Shown piece by piece: positions 49,471 through 61,595 of a stretch of DNA of 64,000 nucleotides (positions are counted from its first letter, which is position 1; every line of letters begins with the position of its first letter). The DNA is from Paraniabella hibiscisoli. Its GTDB lineage: Bacteria; Bacteroidota; Bacteroidia; Chitinophagales; Chitinophagaceae. A model generated the notes under the pieces. It saw only the letters and a list, made by a program, of their open reading frames with translations, did no database searches and was not told where the DNA came from. The stretch covers positions 1 through 64,000 of the forward strand of contig NZ_JAKWBK010000002.1 of assembly GCF_022512515.1 (NCBI RefSeq). The letters run 5' to 3'. A program made the translations under genes and the position numbers.

Positions 49471-50901
49471 TTATGAGGTAACCACTATTGTTTCCATATT
49501 CAGCAAAATGCCCAGCTTTATAATTTTTGATTTTATATGTCCTATACCTACTGCACAGTGATGTGCCGGCCCATGCCTGTTCCACTCGCTTACAAACTGA
49601 CGGGCACCTATATTAAACTTGTAGCGGCTATTGGTATTACCGATCTCTAAAACAGGACCGGCTACAGATTCGCCTTCGGCAACCAGAAAAGCCAACTGGT
49701 TGTCAGGCTGTTCTATCACCGACAATAAGGTTACAGGTCCGTTTTTAACACTCATTTCTACCGAAAGCCCGGCACCTACTTTTCCGTGATACACCTGGAG
49801 GGGTTTCACCTTGGTCTTGCCTTCCGCTATAGCAATATGCCCCGGACCATCATGCCCCATCAATACTACATCGTCATTATAATCCATGGCATAGTATTCG
49901 GTAAACGATCCACCGGCGCCAAAGCCGTCCATTATCTTCATGGCCTGAGCATTCTTTATTTCATATTCTCCGGCTACAGGAACACCTCTTGCCGTTAGCA
50001 TAGAGGTACCCAGAATAATAGAAGCAATAGCCGTTTCATTTTCCGTATTTCCCGTTCCTTTATAATAGTAAGCCATAGACCCCAGCTGGTGAAGGGCTAC
50101 TAACTTGTCCAAAGCCACAGCTGTTATCGCTGCCTTTTTTATTTCTACCGGATCACAATCAGGCTGCATATCGAATACTTCCTGAAAACGCGCGATACGA
50201 TCATTGACTTCCGCTTCAGAAACCTGCTTTCGCAATACTGCTAATTCTTCCACTTCAAGCAACTCTATATGACCGCCAAAATATTTGTATTGCAGGGTGA
50301 GGTCTGTATAAATGTCCAGCATGCCACTATAATAATGTCCCATACATCCCAAGCGGTTATAAGACATGGTGTGTGCTACTTTCGCTGCTTCTATCCACTC
50401 CTTTATCTCGGTCCAGCATTCATCGTTTTCATTCAAAAGGCCGGTTACCTGTTGAAATCGTATGCCTGCGCGCTGAAAAACATTGACAATTTCAGGAACG
50501 GGGCAGGCAGAACAATAAGCGAGCCACTCCCCTGTCATAGCAACCCGGTCTTGGAGTGCATTGAATCGTTGATAGTCGATAGCCGCACCGGGCGATAGGT
50601 TAAGAATGATAACCGGTACTTTTGCTTTCTGTACTACAGGCAGGACTGTTGCTGATAAAGCGTAAGTGGTTACATACAAAAAGATAAGATCTACTTCCTC
50701 TCTTCTGAAAAAGCTGCCTGCTTCAAATGCCTTATCAATATTATCTACTAATCCGGCGCTAACAACAGATGTGTTGTGCTGCGACAACCTGTTATAAACT
50801 GTATTGAGATGGTCATTTAACCTGGCTTCGAGTCCTTCAAACTGGGGCCAGTAAGTATCGAGCCCGATACCGAAAAGACCAATCTTTAATTTTGGAGGCA
50901 T
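49471..50901 (-). CDS. L-fucose/L-arabinose isomerase-family protein
   Basis: 476 residues, intact. Similar to AraA-type isomerases: GLDTYWPQFEGLEARLN at the N-terminus, GFGAGGSFTEYYAMDYNDD and VVLMGHDGPGH in the middle (active-site Glu and metal His), and HGPAHHCAVGIGH near the C-terminus. These enzymes interconvert aldoses and ketoses with Mn2+. It follows a GH106 rhamnosidase gene by 28 bases on the same strand, so a sugar released by that enzyme is a possible substrate. Distant members may act on other sugars. Confidence 0.85.
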   Translation of the reverse strand: MPPKLKIGLFGIGLDTYWPQFEGLEARLNDHLNTVYNRLSQHNTSVVSAGLVDNIDKAFEAGSFFRREEVDLIFLYVTTYALSATVLPVVQKAKVPVIILNLSPGAAIDYQRFNALQDRVAMTGEWLAYCSACPVPEIVNVFQRAGIRFQQVTGLLNENDECWTEIKEWIEAAKVAHTMSYNRLGCMGHYYSGMLDIYTDLTLQYKYFGGHIELLEVEELAVLRKQVSEAEVNDRIARFQEVFDMQPDCDPVEIKKAAITAVALDKLVALHQLGSMAYYYKGTGNTENETAIASIILGTSMLTARGVPVAGEYEIKNAQAMKIMDGFGAGGSFTEYYAMDYNDDVVLMGHDGPGHIAIAEGKTKVKPLQVYHGKVGAGLSVEMSVKNGPVTLLSVIEQPDNQLAFLVAEGESVAGPVLEIGNTNSRYKFNIGARQFVSEWNRHGPAHHCAVGIGHIKSKIIKLGILLNMETIVVTS

Positions 50902-50929
50902 ATCAATGGATTTGAATAAATGAAATTTA

Positions 50930-53922
50930 TCAGAAGGTAGAAATGGTTACCGGTCCTATTAAACCTGATGGCATTAATTCAGCATCCTTTTTAAAGGCAA
51001 TATTAGTATTGGTAATGCGCTGTTGCTCGGGCAAAGCTGCATCGCCAATCAGCCGGTTGGGCCAAAGGTTAATCACTTCAATTTGCAGGATATTCTTACC
51101 AGTTTTCAGCCTGCCTGTCAAGTTTACCTCCCAGGGTGCCGTCCAAATAATACCTAAATCCTTCCCATTCAAACTCACTCTGCAAATGCTTTTCACCTCT
51201 CCCAAATCTAATACAACTATTGGTTTATTGCTAACTGAAGATTTTATATCCAATACTTTTTCATATACAGCTTTACCTGAATAGAATTTGATACGCGGAT
51301 CATCGTGCTGCGTCCAGTCTGCCAGTTTTTCAAATACTGTTTTACCGGGACCGCCCCTATCGGTATCAAAAATAACAGTCCAGCTGCCCTCCAATACCTG
51401 TTGATCTTTAGACCTGAGAGCCGATTGAAAATTATTAAAACCAGTGCGGGCGATGCTGGTTGCTGATTTCGGAAATACTACAAAAACAGACTGAAATACA
51501 TCAAAGCTTAAATGGATGGTTGTTCGGTTGCCGTTGGTATGGTATTGGGGAAGCAGTATGCTGCCATTCACCGCATCCCATAGTTCAGGTACTTTTCCCG
51601 ATACCCGGAACTTGCAGTTGGTGGTAACTTTACTATTTTTCCGGTTGGTTAAAAAATAGATTTCTGCTTCGTTGGTGCTTCGATGGATGTAATCGATCCA
51701 TGCTTCGGAGTTGTCATATTCAAAATCAGGCTCCACGCCTTTTGATTGCAATACCTGTCTGATCTCAGATGTGTTGAGCACTTTACCAGGTGTGGCCACC
51801 CCAGGCTTTTCCCATAATGTGTTTTTAATCGATTTTATTTCGTTATCGCATTGCGGGTAGTTTTTAAGACCTGAATCTGTTTCGGGAGGGCTGCCTATAA
51901 CCGTTGCCCCATCCGCTACGAGCTCCCGGATCTTTTTAAGGGAAGCCAGTGACATTCGACGCGATGCGGGTAATACCAGCAAACGGTAGCTCATACCATC
52001 GGGTAAAATCAAACGTCCATCTTTTACCAAAAGCCTGTTAAGCAATACCTCTTCATTACAAACATCATAATCATATCCCTTTCCAATTCTCGGATCGATA
52101 TGTTTCTGAGCAACCAGGTTGGGCGCTGTATCTCCATTATAAAATAATACATCTGCTACAAACATGCCTGCTCTTAACAAGTGTTGACAGCGGGCGATAT
52201 AAGTGAGAAAACCTGAGGACAATTCCCACCAGGTTATGTTAGGATTAAAGTGGGTTCCCGCACCGTATTCATATCCGGGTAAACCGTCTTCCGGCCGTGT
52301 TGAAGTTGTAGAGTGTATTACGATCCGGTTTACACCCTCACAAAAGGCCCTGTCCAGTGACTGTTTTAAAGAAGCAGGACTATCCTGCCAATGACGCATG
52401 GTGGTGAATGCCTCTGCTGATACGGTTTTGCGGCCATAGATATGGGCTGCCGAAGCTACCATTTTGGTTACTTTATTTTGTCCGAAATCCAGCCTCGAAA
52501 CGCCATAAGATTTATCATCTGTAAGCATTTCGGGATTTTCATGGTTGGGACCCAGCCAAAACTCCCCTGCCGGCATATCGCTTCTGCCAAGGTTTTTAGT
52601 CCGTCGAGGCAAATAGTTCCGGAGCGACTTGGCCCGGCGGCTTCGTTTTGTACCGATATGCCCTGCTCATGGCATAGTTCGGCAAAACGACTGTAATGCT
52701 CATCAGCCATACAGTCGGCTATCGTTTTGCGGTAATCGTTCAAAAAGCGATCAGAGATATCGGCGCTGCCTATAATAAATCCGCTTAAAACCGGTAGATA
52801 GGGTGTTGCATCATAACCGCGATAATGCTTAAATTTCTCCAGGATCCTGCCCGTCCAGTTGGGGAAACCGTCCTCAAAACTATCGTCGCAGAAATAAGCA
52901 GGCTTGGTGCCTACTTTGGCCGCTTCCTCCAGCAACACTTTACCAAAATGTTCAAACTGCAATTCTACTCCCCGCTTGTCAAACCAATCAATTGATAAAC
53001 CATCGGCTTCGGGTTGCGCAATCATCAGCCTCGAGCCTGTCATACGATGCCCGGTGCGTACAATGATCCAGTTTCCTTCTGGTACCTCCCAGTTCAGTAC
53101 GCCTTCCTTTAGCAGGGGTGTCAGGTCAATTATTTTGTCTACCGGTATGGGTGTATCATTATTTTCATTGATCCAGGGCTTTACTACAGGATCCATAATT
53201 TCAAAAGACTTGGCAAAATTACTGGCATCGCGGCGATTGGTTTTAGCATCCAGGTTTCCCAGCCGCTCTCCGGCAATCCTGAAGTTGCCATTGGTTTGAA
53301 TAGGAATAGCCACCACGGAAGTATCCCTGTAATCCAGTTTTTCTAATGGTAGCCCGATGTAATCTTTGTAACCAGGTGGGTTAAACACCTTATCGTACCC
53401 TGCCCTGCCGTTGGGTAAAGGTAGTGGCGCATTAAATTGCAAAGGACCTTTTAGTTCTAACGTGCTCTGTAAATACCATCTACCCGAGTCCTGGGGTTGT
53501 ATCCACGGACCTCCCATGCACCAGCCCGAACTCATGTTTATACCTACTTCAATTCCCAACCGTTTAGCCTCCTTCATTGCAAAACGATATAACTCCTTCC
53601 ACTCTTCCGAGAACAGCTTTACGCCCTGCGGTATCCTGGCACCGCCCAAACCATCAGCGCTGTTGACCAGCAAAACACCACCAATTCCTTTACTTTTAAA
53701 CTCGGTTAAATCGCGTAAAATTCCTTTTTTGTTGACAAGACCGTTAAACCACCACCAGTAACAGGCGGCGCGTGTATGCTCTGGCGGATTCATAAATTTC
53801 CGCGCTAATTCGCCTCCAACGTTCTCTTCGGCCAGCGACAGCGATTCTCCCGGTTTCAAGAAGGTAGTACTTAGGCCAGTAAGCCCACTGATCTTGATAA
53901 AATTTCTGCGGTTGAGGCTCAT
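50930..53922 (-). CDS. GH106 alpha-L-rhamnosidase-like protein (one frame break)
   Basis: About 995 residues. The N-terminus MSLNRRNFIKISGLTGLST carries a twin-arginine type signal (RRNFIK), so export to the periplasm is likely. TRAACYWWWFNGLVNKKG and VGINMSSGWCMGGPW are typical of GH106 enzymes, which remove terminal rhamnose; the later jelly-roll part has ILQIEVINLWPNRLIGD. The shift lies near 52590 (reading TLAEA in one frame and LGRSDMPAGEF in the other). Operon partner of the isomerase at 49471. Confidence 0.85.
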
Positions 53923-54259
53923 TTGTTTTGTTTATAAATTCAATGAGAATAAAATGACCGACAAGTCTTTCATAATAAAAATAAACAAAACGAAATATAT
54001 TAAAACAAGATTTGAAATATTATTTAACATTATTAACGGAAAAATAATGTGGAGGGGCAGGTGGAAATACGGCAGGGTTCCGTTTCACTTCGGTTTGAAA
54101 ATCGGCAATTAGGCTACATGTGGAGTTGGCTCTGAGCTGCTTTTTCAGGGTACGAAAATATAGCTGATCATTTTCATAGGAGGAAAAATGCTGATACACT
54201 GGTTGATTTCAATAGAAAATCAACCAGAGAGGAAAACAGATCGCGAACCGAAAACAGGT
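53923..54259. other. Intergenic region between jetC and GH106
   Basis: AT-rich in the first 120 bases. No reading frame of a JetD-type protein is present here, though jetD would be expected directly after jetC. No clear terminator seen. Confidence 0.5.
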
Positions 54260-57200
54260 TTACATTACCGCTATTTCTTCCTTATTTTTTATTTTATGCT
54301 GAAGCTCTTTAATGGTCATATTATACATTACACTGTGACGATTATTGACCCTTTGAACCAGGTGAATATGGGCAATATAATCCTGCACAATCTGTATCTT
54401 ATCGCTCGGTGTTACCACCAGTAATTGCAGGTGTAATTGTTTGCACAGTTCCATCAGGTAAGTAGCCTTATCCTCGTCCTGGTTACTGAAGCTTTCATCT
54501 ACTGCAATAAAACGCAGGCTGCGGCTGTTCTTTCCCTCGCGGGTAATACCAAACTGGTAGGCGATAGCGCTACAGAGAATGGTATACGTTAATTGTGCCT
54601 TCTCACCTCCTGATAGCTGCCCCATCTGGCGATAGGTTTTCTTAAGCTCGTTGGTATTGCGATATTTCTCGTCTGCCCAAAACTCAAACCAGTTTCGTAC
54701 ATCCATAACGCGCGCGATAGCTCTCACTTTCATCCAGGCTATCGATCAGCGGCTGTACTTTCTGGCGAAAATGCAAGGCCTTATCTTCAAACTTACTTTG
54801 CTGCCAGTTGGCCGCCTGAGGTAAAGCATCCAGCAAGGCATTTCTAAATGCTTTGATGGTGGCATCCGGCACCGGGCGTTTACCTAGTTGTATATAAGTG
54901 TCCGGAAGGCGGTTAAAATTGATAACACCTAAGGACTGGTTGAGTTTATTAACGCTATTATTGATCTCCCGCTCCCATTTCTCCATCTCTTCGTTCAACC
55001 CGCCAATTTTGTAGGTGATGGTATCGTTGATGAAGTTTTCAAAATCGCGCCTGTATTTGGGAAGGTTTTCTGTTTCCAGCTTGTCCAGCCATTCTTTAAA
55101 CTCCTCTGCATACGCTGCCTCATCCGGCAAAAACTGTACATCGCTGTACCAGTCCGGAAAGCGCTGTAGCAGGTTGGGTGAAGGATTTTTGATCTGGCTG
55201 ATACTACGGTTTAAATGCGTTTCTGCTTTATGCAGCTGTTGCTGTATATTGGTTGCTTCCGCATCCAGTTTTTCCTTAAAAAGCCGGTAAGTTTCTTCAA
55301 TAGTATCCAACACTACACCACCCAGTTCAATCGCATGCTGCTGCTGAAACTGTATTAGTTCATCTTTGTTCTCCGTAGTAATATGCTGCAATAATAGCTG
55401 TAAAGAAGCTCTTAGCTGCCTTCTCCCGTTCATACGGTTTTGTAGTGTGGCAACTTCGCCATTGGCGGACAGCCATTTTTTTCGGCCTCCGTACGCTGTG
55501 CTATTATTTCGTCCAGCTGCGACGTTAAAGCCTGTAACTGATTGTTACTTTTACTCAACTCGCTGATCTGCTCTTCGGTTTTATGCAACAGGCGCTGAAA
55601 GCCCGCAACGTCTACCAACGCAAACCCTCCATGCTCCTGTACACGGCTCAGGGCATAAAACTGCTTCTGCAGGCGTCCTGCCCTGTTTCTGCAACGTTCT
55701 ATAATTTCAGCCGTATTGGCCAGTTCATCTGTTAGTTTATTCCTGTGCGTAATGAGCGCCTCTTTTTACGCTCATTGTTCCAACCCATTACATAGCGGCC
55801 GGCATCATTGCCTCCCTGCCGGTCGTCTTTTTCATGGCGATTGCGGTTTTTAACCAGCCCGTTGATGGTGATGGCTTTATCATATCGTTCCAGCGTTTTT
55901 TCATCGTTAAGGCATACATAGGAAAACTGTTGTATTACCTGTTGCTGCACCCACCCGGATAAAGGATGATCGGGGTGAAAGTCCAGCTTATAAAAACCGT
56001 ATGGTCTTCTGGGAGAATTTGAATAGCGTCCTTTACATGATAGTAAACCAGCCGCGCTCCAATATTGGTTTGGTTAATATAGCGGGTAACTTTTTTATAA
56101 TGCTTATCAGGTACCAGCAAACGCAGCGAAAAGCCATGTAATAATTTTTCCAGAGCTGGTTGCCAATGTAAATCCTCTGATTTTACCTGTACCAGCTCGC
56201 CTGCAAAAGGCAGGTCAGAAGTTTCCAGCCTTAATGCATTGCACAATTCTTTTCGCACGTTTACCAGGTGGGCGGGTATATTGCTTTTGCTGTGGAGCAA
56301 AATATTCAGCTCTCTTTCCAGCTGCTCCCTTTCGTCGTTAGCCTTGCGGTGCTGATTTTTAGCATCAAAATCGTCATCTTCATTCAGCCGGTTTTCCCGG
56401 TCTAACCTTAACGCAGCCTTGGAGACTTCTTTCTGTATCCGCTTATAGCTTTCTTCGTCAGAGGCGGTTTTATCTTCCAGGTGCAGCGTGGTACACCATT
56501 CGGTAAAAGGGTCAGGTTGGCTTCGGCCTCTTTTTCTTTACCTGCTGATCTTTCAGGTCCTGCTCCAGCTGCTTTAAACGCTGGCCGGCTTTATTCTGTT
56601 CGATCTGGTTACGGGTGGTTCGTTCTTCCTCGTGCAAGCGGTCTATGGCTTCTTTCAGATCTGTTGCCTGCTGCTCCAGGTTTTTGATGCCTGAAGCATC
56701 TTCTTCCAAAGCCTCCTGCAGCAAAACATCCTGGGTATAGCTTTTCCAGATACTGGCTGTTTGAACCGACTGCTGTATGGATTTTTGCTGATCCTGCAGA
56801 TTTCTAAAACCGGTATAATGTTCGTGCACCGGCTGCAGTAAACGTATCTGCTCTTCCGCCTTTTCAATATTACGCTGCGCATCCAGCAAGGTGGCCAGGT
56901 GCTTTTTCAGCTCCTGGAAGGAAGATTCCATATCCCTTGGCTCCAGCATGTGGATGCGTATAAAATCATCCAGGTTGCCGAGCACTTTAATACCCACTGT
57001 TTGGTTGAATAAAGTAAGCGCCTGAATACTTTGCATACCCAGTACATCTACCATACGGTTGGCATATTTGCTGGCCGCATCGAACCACTCTACCTGTTTG
57101 CGGCTGCCTTTATTATACTGCTGATCAATTCTGCGCTTCCAGGCATTGCCCAGGTCGAAGGGCTTAAAATCAGTTTCAATACGCAGGCTTTTATGGGCAA

Positions 57201-57650
57201 TACCAAAGCGCTTCTGCATATCGCCGTTATTAAAATAACGTACCTGGAACAAGGTTACTTCCTGCTCCGCCTCATTTGTAAAATTTGCCAGTAGTATGCT
57301 GTAAGCTTCGTCGCGGTTCTCACGCAGATAAAGCGTTTTGGTAACACCTGTATCGGAGTTAATGGTACCATACCCACCCATCACGTAAGTATCTTCCGTT
57401 CTGTCACCCTTCTTTTCACTACCACTACTCTGGTTGTAAAAGCGATATCTTTTTCAGGAACAATCAGGGTAAGCAGTGCATCCACAAAAGTGGTTTTACC
57501 ACTACCGTTGGCGCCAGTCAACAGGCTGGTTTCGCCGTTGGGCGTTATCGTATGTATCTGCTCATCAAAAGTTCCCCAGTTAAATACCTCCATGTATTGT
57601 AACCGGAAACCACTCTTTTCATTATCCGTGCTGAATACGCTTAGCTGCAT
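54260..57650 (-). CDS. jetC: JetC, SMC-like ATPase of a Wadjet/MksB-type complex (many frame breaks)
   Basis: About 1130 residues, the expected size. The head has Walker A GANGSGKTT at 46-54 (after FNWGTFDEQIHTITPNGE), and the C-terminal part has the ABC signature QLSGGEKAQLTYT and Walker B RFIAVDESFSNQDED. Long coiled-coil arms lie between (for example LERFPDWYSD-flanking region and many E/Q-rich helices). Six or seven frame changes are needed (near 57385, 56515, 56310, 55940, 55740, 55430 and 54700), mostly in short runs. It acts in DNA loop extrusion; in Wadjet this senses small circular DNA. Its start overlaps jetB by 29 bases. Confidence 0.88.
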
Positions 57651-58210
57651 GTGCTGTCAGTTGCTGTTTAAAGTCTTCTAATATTTCACCGTCTACCCGG
57701 GCCTTAATGATCTTTTTAATACGGAATTTCTGCTCATCTGCCACATCATGATTTTCCGATCGTTCCAAAAACCCATTTTCCTCTGCCCGGTCTATCAGCC
57801 GGTCAATGTCTTTCAACATTTTTACCCGGCTGGCATTTTCTTTAAAAAACAGCTCTGCATACTCTTTTATTTCCCGTCTTTTTTGATCAGCTCGCGGTGG
57901 GTGGCCTCTCCTACCTCAAACTCCGCCATCATATCGCGCAGCAATACCAACATCACGCTTTCATCGTAGGTAAGGCTGCGGCGTTGTGCCCAGCTTACGC
58001 CGGTGGTATCTTCTTCGGTAATACTATGTTTAATATAAGCATACCCATCCTGTTCATCCAGTACCAGGGTTAAGCCCAGTTGTTGTAAAAATCCGGTCAG
58101 CTCCGCCCGGTATTGCACCAGTTTTTCCCAGGTGCTTTTCTCCAGGTATTCTACCGGACCTTTCAGTAATTTTATAAAAACGGGGTAAATGCGTGTATTT
58201 TATCCGCCAT
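57622..58210 (-). CDS. jetB: JetB (DUF4194), KITE-like subunit (frame breaks)
   Basis: About 195 residues. The ATG at 58210 (MADKIHAFTP) is ten bases after the jetA stop; a shift near 58180 leads to LVQYRAELTGFLQQLGLTLV and LTYDESVMLVLLRDMMAEFE, which is the DUF4194 core; another near 57870 leads to the winged-helix end (DRLIDRAEENGFLERSEN). It bridges JetA and JetC in the MukE-like position. Confidence 0.85.
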
Positions 58211-58219
58211 CTGTTCTTC

Positions 58220-59689
58220 TTATTTGCTAAATAATAAATAGGGTACTTCTACAAACTTGGTAGCCTCCTTATTCAACGGTATCAACTCCACAGCGGTCCC
58301 AATAATCTGCACCCTTTTTGATTTCTCTTTTAAAAAGCTATAGTAACCGATCACTTCTGCCAGGCCATTGTCTAGTGAAGTCGCTTCTACAATCTCCTTT
58401 AAAGTAGCGGTTTGCTTTTCCTTTAAAACCTGCTCTACCTTACTCCATAATATCTTTTTATCAATAAAAGTAGTGTTCAATAACCGGTTAAACCGCTCTA
58501 TATCGGCGATCTTTTCTACAGCCGCCACGGGCTGTTTTAAGGTAGCGGCAGACTTCTTTTCTTCCAGGGCCAGTTTACGGTCCATCACTATCTTTATCTC
58601 GGCGGGTTCTTCAACCTGCAGGCCGGCATCAATTTGCTCCTCCTCCATCAGGTCAAAAACCAACTCCTTAATACTGCTGATCTGCTGCCTCAACCGGCGA
58701 TGACGGGCAATTTCCTTTTCGGTAATAATACGGCTCAGCTTTTCCGCCATTTTATCGTTGGCATCATATACCGACTTGCCCTGCTCTAACAGGAAGGATT
58801 TGATATTTTGCAGGAAACCCGTATCCGCTTCCAGCTCCCGGTCTTCCAGCAATAGCAGCAGCTGCTCTGTAAGATTGCGCCATTCTTCCTGTCCATTGCG
58901 GGAGATCAGGAAATCCCAAAAAGCATAAAAGCTTTTACCCTGGTTGCTACTGCGTAAAGCATCGTAAGACTCAAAAGCAAACCCAACAATAGTGCCTTTA
59001 TGCTGCTCAGCCTTGGTGTGCTGCTCTACAATATTGCGGTGTATTTGCTTAAAATTGTCTTCTACTTCCCGAAAATCGCCGATCAGCTCATAGCATAGTT
59101 TGATGAAAAGGTCGAGGCGCTCTTGCACCTGGGCATTATTGTACCGTTGCGGGGCCACACCCAGTTCCAGTGCTTTTATCTCTTTATCAATTTCGGCCCT
59201 GCGATCTTTGAGTATCTGTAATTTCTTCTCTTTGTCATCCTCTGTATTTTCTACCATATCGCGTAAAGAGCCAAACAGCATTTTAAAACGGCTTTCTGTT
59301 CCCACATGGTTTTGTCCCAGCTGCAGGTTCTGCATCCATTGAAACACTTTTTCAGTGTAAGCGCTCAGTTGGTAATTGGTATTGCCCCCGGTATCCGGGT
59401 AATCCTGTAATATGCGTTTTTGCACCCAGTTTACCAGGTATTTGCGACTTCGGCTTTCCTCATCTTCCCCAAACTCAATTCTCGCTTCCTCCAGGTCTTC
59501 GGTACCATCATCATGTTGACCAAGGGTTTCGGCCAGCAGGGGCACCAGCTGCTCTTCCTTTACCACCATCCGGCGGTTTTCTTTGAATACGGTGTATAGA
59601 AAAGGCAATACCCAGCCCGCATTGCGCAATCGCAGCATCTGCAAAGCCGGTGAAGATTGTATTAAAAAATGTATGTTTTCGCTTGTCAT
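58220..59689 (-). CDS. jetA: JetA (DUF3375), kleisin-like subunit
   Basis: 489 residues, intact. DUF3375 features: SSPALQMLRLRNAGWVLPFL at the N-terminus, RRLRQQISSIKELVFDLMEE in the middle, and a C-terminal winged-helix region ending FVEVPYLLF. In Wadjet, JetA is the MukF-like kleisin that joins JetB and JetC. It is the first gene of the operon. No jetD follows jetC. Confidence 0.92.
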   Translation of the reverse strand: MTSENIHFLIQSSPALQMLRLRNAGWVLPFLYTVFKENRRMVVKEEQLVPLLAETLGQHDDGTEDLEEARIEFGEDEESRSRKYLVNWVQKRILQDYPDTGGNTNYQLSAYTEKVFQWMQNLQLGQNHVGTESRFKMLFGSLRDMVENTEDDKEKKLQILKDRRAEIDKEIKALELGVAPQRYNNAQVQERLDLFIKLCYELIGDFREVEDNFKQIHRNIVEQHTKAEQHKGTIVGFAFESYDALRSSNQGKSFYAFWDFLISRNGQEEWRNLTEQLLLLLEDRELEADTGFLQNIKSFLLEQGKSVYDANDKMAEKLSRIITEKEIARHRRLRQQISSIKELVFDLMEEEQIDAGLQVEEPAEIKIVMDRKLALEEKKSAATLKQPVAAVEKIADIERFNRLLNTTFIDKKILWSKVEQVLKEKQTATLKEIVEATSLDNGLAEVIGYYSFLKEKSKRVQIIGTAVELIPLNKEATKFVEVPYLLFSK

Positions 59690-59958
59690 GCCCTTTTGCT
59701 CACTTTATAGGGGCGCGCAAAATAAGCTATTATCAGTATTATAAGCAGATAAGCTATTCACATATTAACCACGACTGAGGGAAGTATTAGTTGACAGTTT
59801 ACAGATAATAGTAACATTTGACAATAACTATTTTATTAACAAAATGCATTCATTTTATATTTATATAAAGATATCAAAACATTGATTAATAAATATTTAC
59901 TCACTATACTTAACATTAAATATCATATTATATTAGATCAACTAAGTAAAAAAGATCG
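59690..59958. other. Divergent intergenic region
   Basis: Very AT-rich, between jetA (minus) and the secreted-protein gene (plus); it must hold both promoters, but no single box is convincing. Confidence 0.5.
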
Positions 59959-59994
59959 ATGTTCTTTGCATTTGGTATCTTTAACGTAACAACT

Positions 59995-61068
59995 ATGTGT
60001 ATTAAACTAAAACTGCTTTTTTGCTGCCTGTTAATATCTATAACCGGAAAATGTCATGTCGATATTATATGGAAAAATAAAATAGATAATGTAACTGCGC
60101 AGATTACCATTAGGATGGCTAGCGAAGAAAAAAGTAAAACCTTTATGTTAGGCTCTTATGCTGCCAGGCTGGCGCGAAGACTAAATTATAGACGCTCCAT
60201 TTTTATTGATTATCGCTGCGCTTATACGCGAACTATACCACCTGCCTATTTTTTGTCATTTGGCAAGGGGTCTTACACCGCGAAAGGCGGTTTGGCTACC
60301 GATAACCAGGGCAAAACCGATACAGCCAGATTATCGGGAAATTTAATGGCTGATAATGGGTTAGTAGTTATCGTTTACGCCTCAACGCTCGACTTTAAAG
60401 ATGTGCTTAAGCTGTTAGAATATGGCATTCGAAACGAACAATCGATCAGATCTTCTCAAAAAACACTAGATACAAGGTACAACTTCACGTATTGGCAGCA
60501 CAGTTTTGAGTCTATAGCAACGAACAAAATAACCGAAGTCATCTCTCAATCGTCAAAAAATGTCACCAGCATTTTGTCGGAGCCCTGTTTCAGATTTGAA
60601 CAGGATCCTAAAGAATATCGGTTCGTGGAAATGAAAGCCAACCGTCGCTCGTTTTCGTATTATTACAAAGACGACCGATTTTTTAGTATCCTACCCTCCC
60701 ATTCAAAAACAGATACCATTGTATTGCAAACTTCCGATATTGCGCATTGGTATTCGCCTGACCTGGAAACAGCTTTGGTATTTGATAGTGATACCAGCTT
60801 CTACTATCTGTCGGTGAAAGGAAATAAGTCAGTAATATCTCGCAGGCAAACCGTTCTTAATCGTAATGCCCGGTATTACACGCCCCGCGTATTTGGTGTA
60901 ACCAACGATAAAGTATTCATCAGTTTTACAGACTGGTATGAAAGGCAGGTCAAATCGAAAAATTACGATCTCGTGCAAAAGTTTACAAAAGAGAGAGTAT
61001 TGCTATTTTATCCCGAAGACAGTCAGCTCATACAGGATATAGACCTGGCATTACCTCCCAGGAAATAA
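59995..61068 (+). CDS. Secreted protein of unknown function
   Basis: About 357 residues if started at ATG 59995, which gives a normal signal peptide (MCIKLKLLFCCLLISITGKC); an ATG at 59959 would add 12 residues. The mature part is mixed alpha/beta with many aromatic residues and no known motif. It is divergent from jetA and convergent with the membrane-protein gene. Confidence 0.65.
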   Translation: MCIKLKLLFCCLLISITGKCHVDIIWKNKIDNVTAQITIRMASEEKSKTFMLGSYAARLARRLNYRRSIFIDYRCAYTRTIPPAYFLSFGKGSYTAKGGLATDNQGKTDTARLSGNLMADNGLVVIVYASTLDFKDVLKLLEYGIRNEQSIRSSQKTLDTRYNFTYWQHSFESIATNKITEVISQSSKNVTSILSEPCFRFEQDPKEYRFVEMKANRRSFSYYYKDDRFFSILPSHSKTDTIVLQTSDIAHWYSPDLETALVFDSDTSFYYLSVKGNKSVISRRQTVLNRNARYYTPRVFGVTNDKVFISFTDWYERQVKSKNYDLVQKFTKERVLLFYPEDSQLIQDIDLALPPRK

Positions 61069-61076
61069 CTGGCTTT

Positions 61077-61573
61077 CTAATCATTCCAGCCATAGCTTCT
61101 CCAGTTTTGTAAATGGGATTCATATTTCTCGGTTACCGTAAATCCCCGTGAATAGGAAACTGTGAAATCCTGGGTATGCGCCAATTTTGTATACTTTATA
61201 CCAAAAGAAGTTGCCAGGTTTTCCGGCACTTTACCAGTTTCAGTTTTCAACGTCTGTACTTGGCCGATAATGAATTCACTTCGCTTTTTCTGAATGATGT
61301 TAACGACAAAAGCAGACAAGAATTGCGAGACAATAAATAATGGAAACAGTGAAAAGGAGAAAAAGATTGATCGCTTATCGCCCTTCTTACTTATTAAAGC
61401 CGTTAGCGCAATCACTAAGGATGTAATAAATGCAATAAGAAAGGAATGAGCAAGTAAAATGCCAGAATCACTACCCAATAGCTTATAAAAGGTGCAATTA
61501 CCCCTAATACTATTACAGCGGTCGGCAATATTTTTTGGCACAGCTTCAAATCAATTAATAAGCTATTAGTCAT
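61077..61573 (-). CDS. Small membrane protein (one frame break)
   Basis: About 165 residues from ATG 61573 (MTNSLLIDLKLCQKILPTAV). Hydrophobic segments: VIVLGVIAPFISYWVVILAF, then, after a shift near 61445, IAFITSLVIALTALI and SIFFSFSLFPLFIVSQFLSA; the C-terminal 60 residues are soluble. No family recognised. Confidence 0.6.
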
Positions 61574-61595
61574 TGCAATCATCTGGACAGCCAAT

